Below are positions 1 through 8,489 of a stretch of 64,000 nt of DNA, piece after piece. The translations under genes were made by a program, and so were the position numbers. Origin of the DNA: Phycisphaeraceae bacterium. Lineage in GTDB: Bacteria > Planctomycetota > Phycisphaerae > Phycisphaerales > Phycisphaeraceae. The notes beneath the pieces are model-generated. The model was given only the letters and a program-made list of their open reading frames with translations. It did no database searches and was not told where the DNA came from. The stretch spans positions 1 through 64,000 of the forward strand of contig PAIY01000093.1 of NCBI GenBank assembly GCA_002704825.1, given 5' to 3'. The first letter of the stretch is position 1, and each line of letters opens with the position of its first letter.

Positions 1-40
1 AAAAGACAAAAATGTAGAATTATCGTACATTTATCACAAT

Positions 41-69
41 TTGACACTGAAAATTTACCCCGCTACTCT
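41..69 (+). promoter_or_regulatory. Sigma-70 type promoter of the atp operon
   Basis: TTGACA (41-46) matches the -35 consensus perfectly and is followed after 17 bases by TACTCT (64-69), a moderate -10 box. It lies about 100 bases upstream of the first atp gene, so the operon would have a leader of roughly 90 nt. The boxes are seen; their use as promoter is inferred. Confidence 0.6.
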
Positions 70-165
70 CTGCTTTCACACATGGTTGTGAGCCCGGTTT
101 TTTCAGATGCTTCTCTTTTTTTTAGGCACCACGAAATAATCGGTTAAGACAGGAGACAGACCCCG

Positions 166-354
166 ATGAAGCATGCAACGCTTGGGGTTGAACTGGCGGG
201 GATCCTCATCGTCCTGATGGCATTAGGATGGTGGGGGGATCAGAAATTTCAGACGTCGCCCTGGTTAATGTTGTTTGGGGCTTTGTTTGGGGTGGTCGGT
301 TGCGGTTGCAAACTGTGGTTGATCTGGCGTAACCAGTACGCGGATCGTGACTAA
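166..354 (+). CDS. atpZ: AtpZ/AtpI family small membrane protein of F-ATPase operon
   Basis: A 62-residue protein with two predicted membrane helices (about residues 7-23 and 32-53). The pattern GxELAGxx...GWWGDQ...PWLMLFGALFGVVG is that of the AtpZ/AtpQ family, which in other bacteria sits at the head of F-ATPase operons and, together with AtpI, has been linked to magnesium supply and assembly of the Fo ring. An AGGAG stands upstream of the ATG with a rather long gap of about 10 bases. First gene of the ATP synthase operon; its stop lies just before the next gene. Function assigned from family and position. Confidence 0.8.
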   Translation: MKHATLGVELAGILIVLMALGWWGDQKFQTSPWLMLFGALFGVVGCGCKLWLIWRNQYADRD

Positions 355-391
355 TCTCAGGGGGTTTGGTAAAGGGTGTTGGACGCACTAC

Positions 392-862
392 ATGACAGAA
401 TCTCAGTCATCCAATCCATTTCCAGTCATCAGTATGCTTGTGAAACTCAGCGCAACCATTTTGGTATGCAGTTTGATTTTGGTCGGTCTGCATCTTGCAT
501 TTTCCGTGGGGGCTTTGCAGGGAATTGGTGTCACCGTCGGACTGCTTTGGGTCGCGATGGTTCTGGGATTGATGATCATCTCTCACTTTGCCAAGTTCGG
601 ACCCTGGCGTTTGACCCAGGCGACATTGGTGGCAGCCGGACCAAGACTGGTTGTCTGCCTCGTCGCTGTGGCTTTGAATATCAAGGTCTTGAAGATTGAT
701 CCCTTATGGACAGTCATCGACCTGTGTGTCCTGTATTTCGGACTCCTGGCAGTGGAGACCTACCTGGTCTGGCATTACGTAACGCATCACAATTGGACCG
801 ATGAAAACGCCAAGCCGGCGGACACACACGGTCCTGCTCACACGGAGGTGTGCACCTCATGA
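392..862 (+). CDS. AtpI-like membrane protein
   Basis: A 156-residue protein with four predicted membrane segments (roughly residues 15-38, 42-63, 73-95 and 101-125 from the chosen start) and a histidine-containing hydrophilic tail. Size, topology and place between atpZ and atpB suggest the weakly conserved AtpI/ATP synthase I group, thought to help c-ring assembly. An upstream in-frame GTG at 347 would add 15 residues and overlap atpZ; the ATG at 392 is preferred, although no strong ribosome site precedes either. The stop overlaps the atpB start (ATGA, 859-862), which points to translational coupling. No catalytic motif recognised; identity rests mainly on context. Confidence 0.6.
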   Translation: MTESQSSNPFPVISMLVKLSATILVCSLILVGLHLAFSVGALQGIGVTVGLLWVAMVLGLMIISHFAKFGPWRLTQATLVAAGPRLVVCLVAVALNIKVLKIDPLWTVIDLCVLYFGLLAVETYLVWHYVTHHNWTDENAKPADTHGPAHTEVCTS

Positions 863-1800
863 ATTTATTCGCTCTGACAACACTTGCAGCTGGAAGCCCC
901 GTGGGCCACGTCATCGACAAGCCCATTTATGGGCAGTGGGGTATCAGCAATGCCACCGTCATGCTGATTCTCAGTGCGATCGTGACGCTGCTGGTTCTGG
1001 TTCCGGCAGCCAGGAAGATTGCCACCGGCAAGTCAGGCACCCTCGAAGACCTGCGTGCCAAGGGTACGCTGGCCAACCTCGTCGAGGTGATCTGCCTGTA
1101 CCTGCGTGATGAAATCTTCAAGCCACTTCTCCGCGAAGACACCGACAAGTACATCGGCGTGCTCTGGACCTTCTTCTGGTTCATCCTCATCAACAACCTG
1201 TTGGGCCTGGTTCCATTTGCAGACGTGTTGGCCATGTTCAAGATCAATTCTATGGCAACCGATCACGGTGAAGTTTTCGTCGGTATCGGCGGGACGGCCA
1301 CCCAGTCCATCTGGGTCACCAGTGCTTTGGCAATCATCTCGTTCATCTTCATGAACGGGACCGCCTTGAAGAAAGACTTCGTCGGATTCTTCAAGCACTT
1401 GACCGCAGGTGCGCCGGTCTTCATGTGGCCGATCATGGTTCCCGTTGAAATCATCGGCACGTTCGTCAAGCCGTTTGCTTTGTCTTTGCGACTCTTTGCC
1501 AACATGACCGGCGGACACATCATCGTCAGCACCTTGCTTGGCTTTGTGGTCTCGCTGAGTATTGGTTTGGGTGGTATTGCCGGCCATGGTCTGGCATTGC
1601 TGCCGTTGTTGGGGACGATTGCCATTTACATGCTTGAAGTGTTGGTGGCTTTCATTCAGGCGTTTATTTTCACCTATCTGACCGGCCTGTTTTTGAGCCA
1701 GTTGATTGTCCATGACCACGATCACGAACATGATCACGGCGACGATCACGGTCATGTGATGAATGTGGATATGGACCACCAGGCCCCGACGACACACTAA
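859..1800 (+). CDS. atpB: F0F1 ATP synthase subunit a
   Basis: A 313-residue integral membrane subunit that forms the proton half-channels against the c ring. The diagnostic helix contains SLRLFANMTGGH, with the essential arginine at about residue 211. Five or six membrane helices are apparent, including one around WTFFWFILINNLLGLVPF. The ATG at 859 has GGAGG ten bases upstream; an in-frame GTG at 850 lies too close to that site. The C-terminus is unusual: the last 30 or so residues (from about 1700) are rich in His and Asp (HDHDHEHDHGDDHGH), a possible metal-binding tail not part of the usual family core. Coupled to the preceding gene by a 4-base overlap. Confidence 0.96.
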   Translation: MNLFALTTLAAGSPVGHVIDKPIYGQWGISNATVMLILSAIVTLLVLVPAARKIATGKSGTLEDLRAKGTLANLVEVICLYLRDEIFKPLLREDTDKYIGVLWTFFWFILINNLLGLVPFADVLAMFKINSMATDHGEVFVGIGGTATQSIWVTSALAIISFIFMNGTALKKDFVGFFKHLTAGAPVFMWPIMVPVEIIGTFVKPFALSLRLFANMTGGHIIVSTLLGFVVSLSIGLGGIAGHGLALLPLLGTIAIYMLEVLVAFIQAFIFTYLTGLFLSQLIVHDHDHEHDHGDDHGHVMNVDMDHQAPTTH

Positions 1801-1911
1801 TGTTTATAACGCCCCGAAGGTTGAGTGAGACAGCCTTTTGACCGTGACAGGCGGGGTTTGAAACCGATGTGTTCTTGCCACATCAAAACAACGTTTATGG
1901 AGATCTTCAAG

Positions 1912-2247
1912 ATGAAGAAATTCGCAATGCTTTCCGCTATGGCAGTTCTTTTCGCTGCCGTCCCCGCCATGGCCCAGGATGCTCATGGTGTCGCTGAAGC
2001 CGTCGGAGCTGTTGTCAGCAACGGTGGTGCTTTCGGTGCTTACTTCGGTGCCGCCATCGGTGCCGGTCTGGTTGCCATCGGTGCCGCCAAGGGTATCGGT
2101 CGCATCGGTGGTTCCGCTGTTGAGTCAATGGCTCGTCAGCCCGAAGCTGCCAAGGACATCTCAGGTGCGATGCTTCTGTCCGCCGCTCTGATCGAAGGCG
2201 TCAGCCTCTTCGGCGTGGTTGTGACACTGCTGATCGCCCTCAAATAA
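1912..2247 (+). CDS. atpE: F0F1 ATP synthase subunit c, with signal-peptide-like N-terminus
   Basis: Hairpin proteolipid of the rotor ring. From the ATG at 1912 (GGAG nine bases upstream) it is 111 residues, longer than the usual 70-90, because it begins with a classical signal-peptide-like stretch ending AVPAMA before Q22. The mature part has the glycine-rich helix 1 (about 40-68), the loop ARQPE (74-78), and helix 2 with the ion-binding glutamate E95 in LIEG. Aligned by hand with sodium-type subunits, the Gln of helix 1 is Ile62 here and the residue after the Glu is Gly, so the site looks proton-specific (inference). Upstream in-frame starts at 1825 and 1897 lack a ribosome site. Confidence 0.93.
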   Translation: MKKFAMLSAMAVLFAAVPAMAQDAHGVAEAVGAVVSNGGAFGAYFGAAIGAGLVAIGAAKGIGRIGGSAVESMARQPEAAKDISGAMLLSAALIEGVSLFGVVVTLLIALK

Positions 2248-2424
2248 GCGATACAAATCACAAGGCATACGATTCGATTTTCGGGTCGTATGCTTGAGCG
2301 CCCTGAAGACTCACGGTGTTCAAGCATTCGACCCCCCGGACCCCCGGAAGTGGGCGCAAGGCAAGTTGACCTGCACACACAACTGGAAGTTGACTTGAAA
2401 GCTCGGTAGATAAAAGGAATGACC

Positions 2425-2970
2425 ATGAGCATGCAACCGTCCGTTTTGAACCTGGTTTTGGCCGCTGGAGGCGACAATCCCTTCGCCGGTACGATTTATC
2501 AGGGTATCGCCGCCGCCATCGTGTTTATCGTGGTGTTGGTGATCCTCAAGAAGCTTGCCTGGGGTCCGATTCTCACGGGCTTGCAGGATCGTGAAAACAA
2601 GATCAAGACTGATCTGGAAGAAGCGGAGAAGTCTGCCAGGGATGCAACTGCGACCTTGAAGCAGTACGAAGCCAAGCTCGCCGCCGCCCAGGAAGAATCC
2701 CGTAAGCTCATTGAAGAAGCCCGCGGTGAAGCTCAGCGTGTTGCTGCTCAGCTAAAGGATCAGACGCAGACTGAAATCACGCAGATGAAAGACAAGGCCG
2801 CCCGTGATATCAACGCTGCCAAGGAACAGGCGATCACCGAGTTGTACTCGCAGGCTGCCATCATGAGCACGCAGATTGCCGGTCGGATTCTCAAGCGTGA
2901 ACTCAATGCCGATGACCAGCAGGCCATCGTCGATGAATCGCTGGCCCAGCTCAAAGCTGAAAACAACTGA
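2425..2970 (+). CDS. atpF: F0F1 ATP synthase subunit b
   Basis: Peripheral stalk subunit of 181 residues: a short N-terminal part, one membrane helix (about residues 25-44, IAAAIVFIVVLVIL), then a long charged coiled coil (about 50-160) with many Lys, Glu, Ala and Gln. The core sequence WGPILTGLQDRENKIKTDLEEAE is typical of bacterial b subunits. AAGGA lies six bases before the ATG at 2425; the in-frame ATG at 2419 directly abuts that site and is less likely. A single b gene is present, with no b-prime. Follows atpE after 177 bases and is followed by atpH after 74. Confidence 0.94.
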   Translation: MSMQPSVLNLVLAAGGDNPFAGTIYQGIAAAIVFIVVLVILKKLAWGPILTGLQDRENKIKTDLEEAEKSARDATATLKQYEAKLAAAQEESRKLIEEARGEAQRVAAQLKDQTQTEITQMKDKAARDINAAKEQAITELYSQAAIMSTQIAGRILKRELNADDQQAIVDESLAQLKAENN

Positions 2971-3044
2971 TGCGTGACTGTTAACGGTTTGAAATTAACT
3001 GCGACACCACATGTCGCTGACTCAACATAGGCAAAAATCAAACG

Positions 3045-3647
3045 ATGCCCGAACACATTGAAAAAGTCGCCCGCACGGTTGAAGACATTTACGGTCTGGC
3101 GCTCGTGGAGATGGCTCAAAAAGCAGGCACACTCGACGATGTCGCTGAAGAAGTTCAGGACCTCTCCAAGTTGCTGGCCAGTGCGCCGCAACTCATGAAT
3201 CTGCTTTCCAGCCAGGTCTTGGGAACCGATAAAAAAACTGGCAGCATCGAACGTCTCTTTAAAAGCCAACTCAGCGAACTGGTTTACGATTTCATCCAGA
3301 CCGTCAACCGCAAAGACCGTCTGGATAAACTACCGGGCATCTTCAAGTCCGCTCTGCGAATCATTGATCAACGTAACGGTATCGTCGAAGTCGATGCCTA
3401 CGTGGCAACCGAACTGACCCCCGATGCATTGGATTCGCTGGCTCAGAAAATCGGTGGGGCGATTTCACGCAATGTCATCCTCAACCAGAAAGTCGATGCC
3501 AACCTCATCGGTGGTCTCAAACTCCGTGTTGGTGACAAGCTCATCGACGGCAGTATTGTCACCCAACTCAAACTCCTGGAACGCAAGATCATTGCCGAGG
3601 GACGCGAGAAGGCCAAGAACGAATTAACCCAACTCATCACTGAGTAA
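3045..3647 (+). CDS. atpH: F0F1 ATP synthase subunit delta
   Basis: A 200-residue OSCP/delta subunit that joins the peripheral stalk to the top of F1. The N-terminal helical bundle starts with VARTVEDIYGLALVEMAQ, and the C-terminal family signature VDANLIGGLKLRVGDKLID followed by GSIVTQLKLLERK is clear near residues 153-180. Length is a little above the usual 175-185. Lies 74 bases after atpF and 71 before atpA in the same direction. No strong ribosome site is visible before the ATG, but no other start fits the family N-terminus. Confidence 0.94.
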   Translation: MPEHIEKVARTVEDIYGLALVEMAQKAGTLDDVAEEVQDLSKLLASAPQLMNLLSSQVLGTDKKTGSIERLFKSQLSELVYDFIQTVNRKDRLDKLPGIFKSALRIIDQRNGIVEVDAYVATELTPDALDSLAQKIGGAISRNVILNQKVDANLIGGLKLRVGDKLIDGSIVTQLKLLERKIIAEGREKAKNELTQLITE

Positions 3648-3718
3648 CTCAAATCAACAAGCAATCCATACAGGTTAACAAAACAACTTTGTAGCAAGAG
3701 GCTAAAGGATCAACCTCG

Positions 3719-5260
3719 ATGAAGATCAGAACCGACGAAATCACCAACGTCATCAAACAAGAAGTCGAACGTTATTCCGCTGAACTGGAAGTCTCCCAGG
3801 TCGGCCAGGTCATTGAAGTCGGTGACGGGATCGCCCGCATCTACGGCCTTTCTGAAGCACGCGCAGGCGAAATGCTCGAATTTGAAACTGAAGCAGGGGA
3901 TAAGGTCTCCGGTCAGGTGTTCAACCTCGAAAACGATCTCGTCGGTGCCGTTATTTTCGGTGACTATCTCAAGATTAAAGAAGGCGATGCCGTTCGCTCA
4001 ACCGGCGAACTGCTCTCCGTGCCTGTCGGTGAAGGCGTGCTGGGCCGTGTGCTTAATCCGCTGGGTGAACCCATGGACGGCAAAGGCCCGGTTCAATCTT
4101 CTGAAACCCGCAAGATGGACATCATTGCCCCGGGCATTGCTGATCGTCAGCCGGTGACCCAACCCATGCAGACCGGGCTTAAGTCGGTCGACTCAATGAT
4201 TCCCATTGGACGTGGCCAACGTGAACTGATCATTGGTGACCGTAAGACCGGTAAGACGGCTGTGGCCATCGACACCATCATCAATCAGAAATATACCCAC
4301 CAGACCGACGAGCCGGTCTACTGCATCTATGTGGCTGTGGGTCAGAAAGAATCGACGGTTGCTGCAGTCGTCGATGCGTTGACCGAAAACGGTGCCATGG
4401 AATACACCACCGTGGTCTGCGCTGGTGCAGCCGATCCGGCTCCCATGCAGTACATCGCGCCTTACGCCGGTTGTGCGATGGGCGAATACTTCATGTGGAA
4501 GGGCAAGCACGTGCTTTGTGTTTATGACGACTTGTCCAAGCAGGCTGTAGCTTATCGCCAGTTGTCCCTGCTGCTTAAGCGTCCTCCGGGCCGTGAAGCT
4601 TATCCCGGTGACGTTTTCTATCTTCATAGCCGTCTTCTGGAACGTGCAACCAAGCTATCCGACGAAAACGGTGGCGGTTCACTGACCGCGCTTCCCATCA
4701 TTGAAACGATGGAAGGCGACGTGTCTGCTTACATCCCGACTAACGTGATTTCGATCACCGACGGTCAGATTTACCTGGAACCTGAACTGTTCTTCGCAGG
4801 TGTGCGTCCGGCTATTAACGTCGGTATTTCCGTCTCCCGCGTGGGTGGTAACGCCCAGATCAAGGCCATGAAACAGGTGGCCGGCTCACTGCGTCTGGAC
4901 CTTGCTGCCTTCCGTGAACTCGAAGCGTTCGCCCAGTTGGGTACCGACCTCGATGCCGCGACGCAGCGTCAGCTTGACCGTGGTGCCGCCATGGTGGAAC
5001 TGCTCAAGCAGCCTCAGTATGTCCCGATGGATGTCATTGATCAGGTGCTTCAGATTTTCGCCGGTTCCAAGGGCTTCCTTGACAACCTGAGCAAGGCCGA
5101 TGTGCCCAAGTTTGCCGCCGACCTGCTCGAACACTTCAAATCCGCCGGCAGCGCCATCCGTGAAGAGTTGGTTGCAGCCAAGGCCATTAACGATGAATTG
5201 GCAGGCAAGCTTTCCGAGTCGATCAAGCAGTTCAAGTCGACCTGGAAGTCCGGTCAGTAA
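3719..5260 (+). CDS. atpA: F0F1 ATP synthase subunit alpha
   Basis: A 513-residue nucleotide-binding, mainly structural subunit of the F1 hexamer. The beta-barrel domain opens with [18 protein letters not shown]; the P-loop GDRKTGKT is at residues 173-180; the signature [14 protein letters not shown] lies near 362. An AAAGGA stands nine bases before the ATG. Length and motifs are fully normal. It is the last gene of the operon here: the gamma, beta and epsilon genes, which normally follow, are absent, and 438 bases without a gene separate it from citrate synthase. A complete enzyme therefore needs a second locus. Confidence 0.98.
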   Translation: MKIRTDEITNVIKQEVERYSAELEVSQVGQVIEVGDGIARIYGLSEARAGEMLEFETEAGDKVSGQVFNLENDLVGAVIFGDYLKIKEGDAVRSTGELLSVPVGEGVLGRVLNPLGEPMDGKGPVQSSETRKMDIIAPGIADRQPVTQPMQTGLKSVDSMIPIGRGQRELIIGDRKTGKTAVAIDTIINQKYTHQTDEPVYCIYVAVGQKESTVAAVVDALTENGAMEYTTVVCAGAADPAPMQYIAPYAGCAMGEYFMWKGKHVLCVYDDLSKQAVAYRQLSLLLKRPPGREAYPGDVFYLHSRLLERATKLSDENGGGSLTALPIIETMEGDVSAYIPTNVISITDGQIYLEPELFFAGVRPAINVGISVSRVGGNAQIKAMKQVAGSLRLDLAAFRELEAFAQLGTDLDAATQRQLDRGAAMVELLKQPQYVPMDVIDQVLQIFAGSKGFLDNLSKADVPKFAADLLEHFKSAGSAIREELVAAKAINDELAGKLSESIKQFKSTWKSGQ

Positions 5261-5698
5261 TTGGTAAATAATTCCCTTACCGTCAATCAGGGATGAACCC
5301 ATCTTTTGGGGCGGTAGGAGATATCATGACACGCGATCGTGTCCGGGGAACGGTCATTTCGTGTGTTTGACGGCATTTTATACGTGACACAAGCCAAGGA
5401 TGGGTGATTGCTTTCGCTCGCACCGTTTGTGCATGATTGGACGTGTGAAAGGTCCAAATAGCGCTTTTCGGTTTAATTTCGCCCCTGCGACACTTTGGGG
5501 ACTGGCCGGATAGCCAAAGCATTGCTAAGATGAATCCGGTGGAAGATCTTTACGGTCTTGTTCCGGCAAGTTCTTTGTTCAAGTTGATTTAGAGACATAA
5601 TTGTCTGTTTGATCATTGCTGATCGACAACAAGGATGTAATACGTTTTGACCTATTTGCACTACATACACTTAACCCCGTCAGACAGGTAGGAGTACG
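5261..5698. other. Gene-free stretch between atpA and citrate synthase
   Basis: 438 bases where atpG-atpD-atpC would usually follow. No open reading frame here has a ribosome site or recognisable product, and no fragment of gamma, beta or epsilon was recognised in any frame. No convincing terminator follows atpA. The stretch probably holds the citrate synthase promoter; several TTG-rich boxes (for example 5647-5652) occur but none has a well-spaced -10 partner. Confidence 0.5.
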
Positions 5699-6991
5699 AT
5701 GACAGCAACAGCAAGTGACACAGCAAAATTGAATTTGGGCGATCAGGAAATTGATCTGCCCGTCGTGGTTGGTACGGAAAACGAGCATGGGGTGGATATC
5801 TCCAAGCTCCGTGCTCAAACCGGTTACATCACCCTTGATGACGGTTATGGCAACACCGGTTCCTGCAAATCAGCCATCACCTTCATTGATGGTGAAAAGG
5901 GCATCCTGCGTTACCGTGGTATCCCCATCGAACAGTTGGCTGAGAACAGTACGTTCATCGAAACCGCGCTGCTTTTGATGTATGGCGAACTGCCAACCCA
6001 GGAACACCTCAAGAGCTTCCGTGACAAACTCACCGAGCATGAAATGCTTCACGAAGGTCTGCACAAGAGCTATGACGGTTTCCCCGCCAACGCTCACCCG
6101 ATGGCCATTCTCTCAGCCATGATCAACGCTGTGAGTTGTTATCACCCCGGCGTGATGACCATGGAAGATGACAGCACGTTTGAAGCCGCTGCCGCCCGTT
6201 TGATCTCCAAGGTGCGCACCATCGCTGCTGCCGCCTACAAGACCTCCATTGGTGAACCGATCATCTACCCGCGTCCGGATTTGTCTTACTGCAACAACTT
6301 CCTGCACATGATGTTCTCCATCCCGTTCCAGAATCACGAACCGGATCCGGATGTGGCACACGCACTGCGTCTGTTCCTGATTCTCCACGCAGACCACGAA
6401 CAGAACTGCTCGACTTCCACCGTGAAGATGGTTGCCTCCTCTGGCGCCAATCTCTTTGCCAGCTGCTCTGCAGGCGTCTGCGCCCTGTGGGGTCCCAAGC
6501 ATGGCGGAGCGAACATGGCCGTGCTCAAGATGCTCCAGTACATCAAGGACACCAAGATGCCCATGGACAAGTATCTTGAACGCGTCCGCAACAAGGAAGA
6601 GTTGCTTTGGGGCTTTGGTCACCGCGTCTACAAGAGCTTTGACCCCCGCGCCAAGATTCTCAAGGGTGCAGCCGACAAGGTCCTTGCCAAACTCGGCGTC
6701 GATGACCCCTTGCTTGACCTGGCCCGCGAACTGGAAGAAGTTGCCCTCAACGACAGCTACTTCAAGGATCGTAACCTGTACCCGAACGTCGACTTCTACT
6801 CGGGCATCATCCTTCGTGCCATGGGCATTCCGCTGAACATGTTCACCGTGATGTTTGCCATCGGCCGTATGCCCGGTTGGATCGCGCACTGGAAAGAAGC
6901 CTACGACAACCCGACCGGCCGCATTTCCCGCCCACGTCAGATTTACGTCGGTTCCAACGAGCGTGACTACATTCCGTTGGATCAGCGTTAA
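5699..6991 (+). CDS. gltA: Citrate synthase
   Basis: A 430-residue type II citrate synthase that condenses oxaloacetate with acetyl-CoA at the entry of the TCA cycle. Family blocks seen: RYRGIPIEQLAENSTF near residue 75, the HADHEQNCSTSTVKMV block carrying an active-site His near 235, the WGPKHGGANMAV block near 270, FGHRVYKSFDPRAKIL near 310 and the NVDFYSGI block with the catalytic Asp near 367. Length equals the hexameric gamma-proteobacterial type. TAGGAG lies five to six bases before the ATG. Monocistronic, ending in a strong hairpin terminator shared with the convergent response regulator gene. Confidence 0.97.
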   Translation: MTATASDTAKLNLGDQEIDLPVVVGTENEHGVDISKLRAQTGYITLDDGYGNTGSCKSAITFIDGEKGILRYRGIPIEQLAENSTFIETALLLMYGELPTQEHLKSFRDKLTEHEMLHEGLHKSYDGFPANAHPMAILSAMINAVSCYHPGVMTMEDDSTFEAAAARLISKVRTIAAAAYKTSIGEPIIYPRPDLSYCNNFLHMMFSIPFQNHEPDPDVAHALRLFLILHADHEQNCSTSTVKMVASSGANLFASCSAGVCALWGPKHGGANMAVLKMLQYIKDTKMPMDKYLERVRNKEELLWGFGHRVYKSFDPRAKILKGAADKVLAKLGVDDPLLDLARELEEVALNDSYFKDRNLYPNVDFYSGIILRAMGIPLNMFTVMFAIGRMPGWIAHWKEAYDNPTGRISRPRQIYVGSNERDYIPLDQR

Positions 6992-7020
6992 TCACGACCA
7001 TTAAATCTGTCATCAAATAA

Positions 7021-7060
7021 ACAGGCTCCGTGTGATATCACGCGGAGCCTGTTTTATTTT
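7021..7060. terminator. Bidirectional rho-independent terminator
   Basis: A 10-base perfect stem (ACAGGCTCCG 7021-7030 with CGGAGCCTGT 7043-7052), extended by the inner palindrome GTGATATCAC, followed by TTTTATTTTT. Lies between the convergent citrate synthase and response regulator genes and can serve both. Confidence 0.9.
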
Positions 7061-7077
7061 TGAAATGTTCGTCGTGT

Positions 7078-8286
7078 TTACGCTGCGATGCTGATTGCCA
7101 GATCCAGGCGACCGACGATGTCATGACGCAGGGAGTCGATGAGCATGTCCGGGTCGATGGCCTGCATGTTGGGATGGTGACGGGGGCCAGCTTCGTTTTG
7201 ATCCATCATGTTGGCCATGTACACCACCGCCGGCAGCGTCATGCCACTGGTTGCATGTTCGGCGGGTTGATCGTGCTGTGCGACAGCATCGACAATGCAG
7301 TCAGGCAAGCCCCAGAGTCCCAGCAGGTACGCACCAACCTGGGCATGGGTGACGCCGAGTTCTCCAAGTTCCAACTCGCGCAGGTTCAGGGATTGGTTAT
7401 GCGCTTTGTGCATGAGCTGACTGTAGCGACTGCCGAAGTATTCGACCATGATCAACTTGCCGACATCATGCAGTAAGCCTGCAGTGTAAGCATCTTCGAT
7501 ATCACGCGGTTGGACATTTTCCTGATTGACCATGATGGCCTTGGAGAAAGTTGCAACGCGGACGCTGTGGTCCCAGAGTTCGTTGAGTTCAATCTGTCTT
7601 GGGCTGAGTGTACATGCCTGATCGAAGGCCTCGAATTTATCGACGATGTCATGCAGCAAGTCCGAACCCAGCAGCATCACCGCATCATGAACATCGGTGA
7701 TACGTTGACGGATACCAAAGAAGTTGGAGTTCACCCACTGGAGAATCTTGCTTGTCATGCCTGGATCACGGCGGATCACATGGCTGATGGCCTCATGTTG
7801 ATAAGGTTCACGCGTGAGTAGATGTCGGAGCATGTGATACGTCTGAGGCCGAGAGGGCAGCGTTTGGATTTGCGCGATGTGTTTACGCAGACCTTCATGC
7901 TGGACAATCTTCCGCAACGCACAGGCACGATCCACCACGTGAATCAGTTCCTGGCCTGACACCGGTTTGGAGATGTACTGGTGGATCAGGTCCAGATGAT
8001 CGAGTGTCTGCTGACGGTCACTGGTTGCTGACAACACCACGCGAAAGACTTCAGGATGACGATCAACAACATGACTGAGGAGGGTGGCCCCATCCATCGC
8101 AGGCATCATCATATCGGTCACGAGGACATCAACCCGCTGCGTTGCCATGAGATTCAACGCAGCCTTGCCACTGTTCAGATAATGGACTTCCCATTGATCC
8201 TTGCGGCTGCGAAGCAGGACTTCCAACGCGCGGAGAACCTGGGGGTCGTCATCGACGAATACGATTCGATCGGTGTGTTGTGTCAT
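7078..8286 (-). CDS. REC-HDOD response regulator (first)
   Basis: A 402-residue two-domain regulator. The N-terminal receiver domain (about 1-125) has the acidic pair VDDD at 11-14, the phosphoacceptor D58 in LVTDMMMPAMDG and the conserved Lys in YISKP. The C-terminal HDOD domain (about 150-350), a metal-independent relative of HD hydrolases, carries IRRDPGMTSKILQWVNS and LLHDVGKL. HDOD response regulators act by protein-protein contact rather than DNA binding. AAAGGA lies six bases before the ATG at 8286; an upstream in-frame ATG is ignored. Paralogous to the gene at 9809-10999. It stands 203 bases from the other three signalling genes and may have its own promoter. Confidence 0.92.
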   Translation of the reverse strand: MTQHTDRIVFVDDDPQVLRALEVLLRSRKDQWEVHYLNSGKAALNLMATQRVDVLVTDMMMPAMDGATLLSHVVDRHPEVFRVVLSATSDRQQTLDHLDLIHQYISKPVSGQELIHVVDRACALRKIVQHEGLRKHIAQIQTLPSRPQTYHMLRHLLTREPYQHEAISHVIRRDPGMTSKILQWVNSNFFGIRQRITDVHDAVMLLGSDLLHDIVDKFEAFDQACTLSPRQIELNELWDHSVRVATFSKAIMVNQENVQPRDIEDAYTAGLLHDVGKLIMVEYFGSRYSQLMHKAHNQSLNLRELELGELGVTHAQVGAYLLGLWGLPDCIVDAVAQHDQPAEHATSGMTLPAVVYMANMMDQNEAGPRHHPNMQAIDPDMLIDSLRHDIVGRLDLAISIAA

Positions 8287-8489
8287 CAAGCGTCCTTTCA
8301 ACATTTCTCTCGGAAGCATCTCCCGGAGATATGTGAACCATACGATTTGTATTTTTTTAGTGCTTTAGTTGTACAAACAACTTCTCGGACGCGCGAAGGA
8401 TTGTGACGCGTGTAGGGTTTGGAGAAGGCTGGGAACGCCCAATGCCTATAAAAACCATGTTTACAGACGGCAAAGTCTGTTTATATCCG

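Noticed and set aside
1033-1797. 254-codon minus-strand frame inside atpB
   Set aside because: Shadow of atpB; no start signal and biased composition.
6113-6889. 258-codon frame on the minus strand inside the citrate synthase gene
   Set aside because: Fully antisense to a textbook gltA; His/Val/Gly-rich composition of a reverse-frame shadow and no ribosome site.
8463-8480. Hairpin ACAGAC...GTCTGT as terminator of the HD-GYP-like gene
   Set aside because: Only six base pairs and no adjacent T run; too weak to call.
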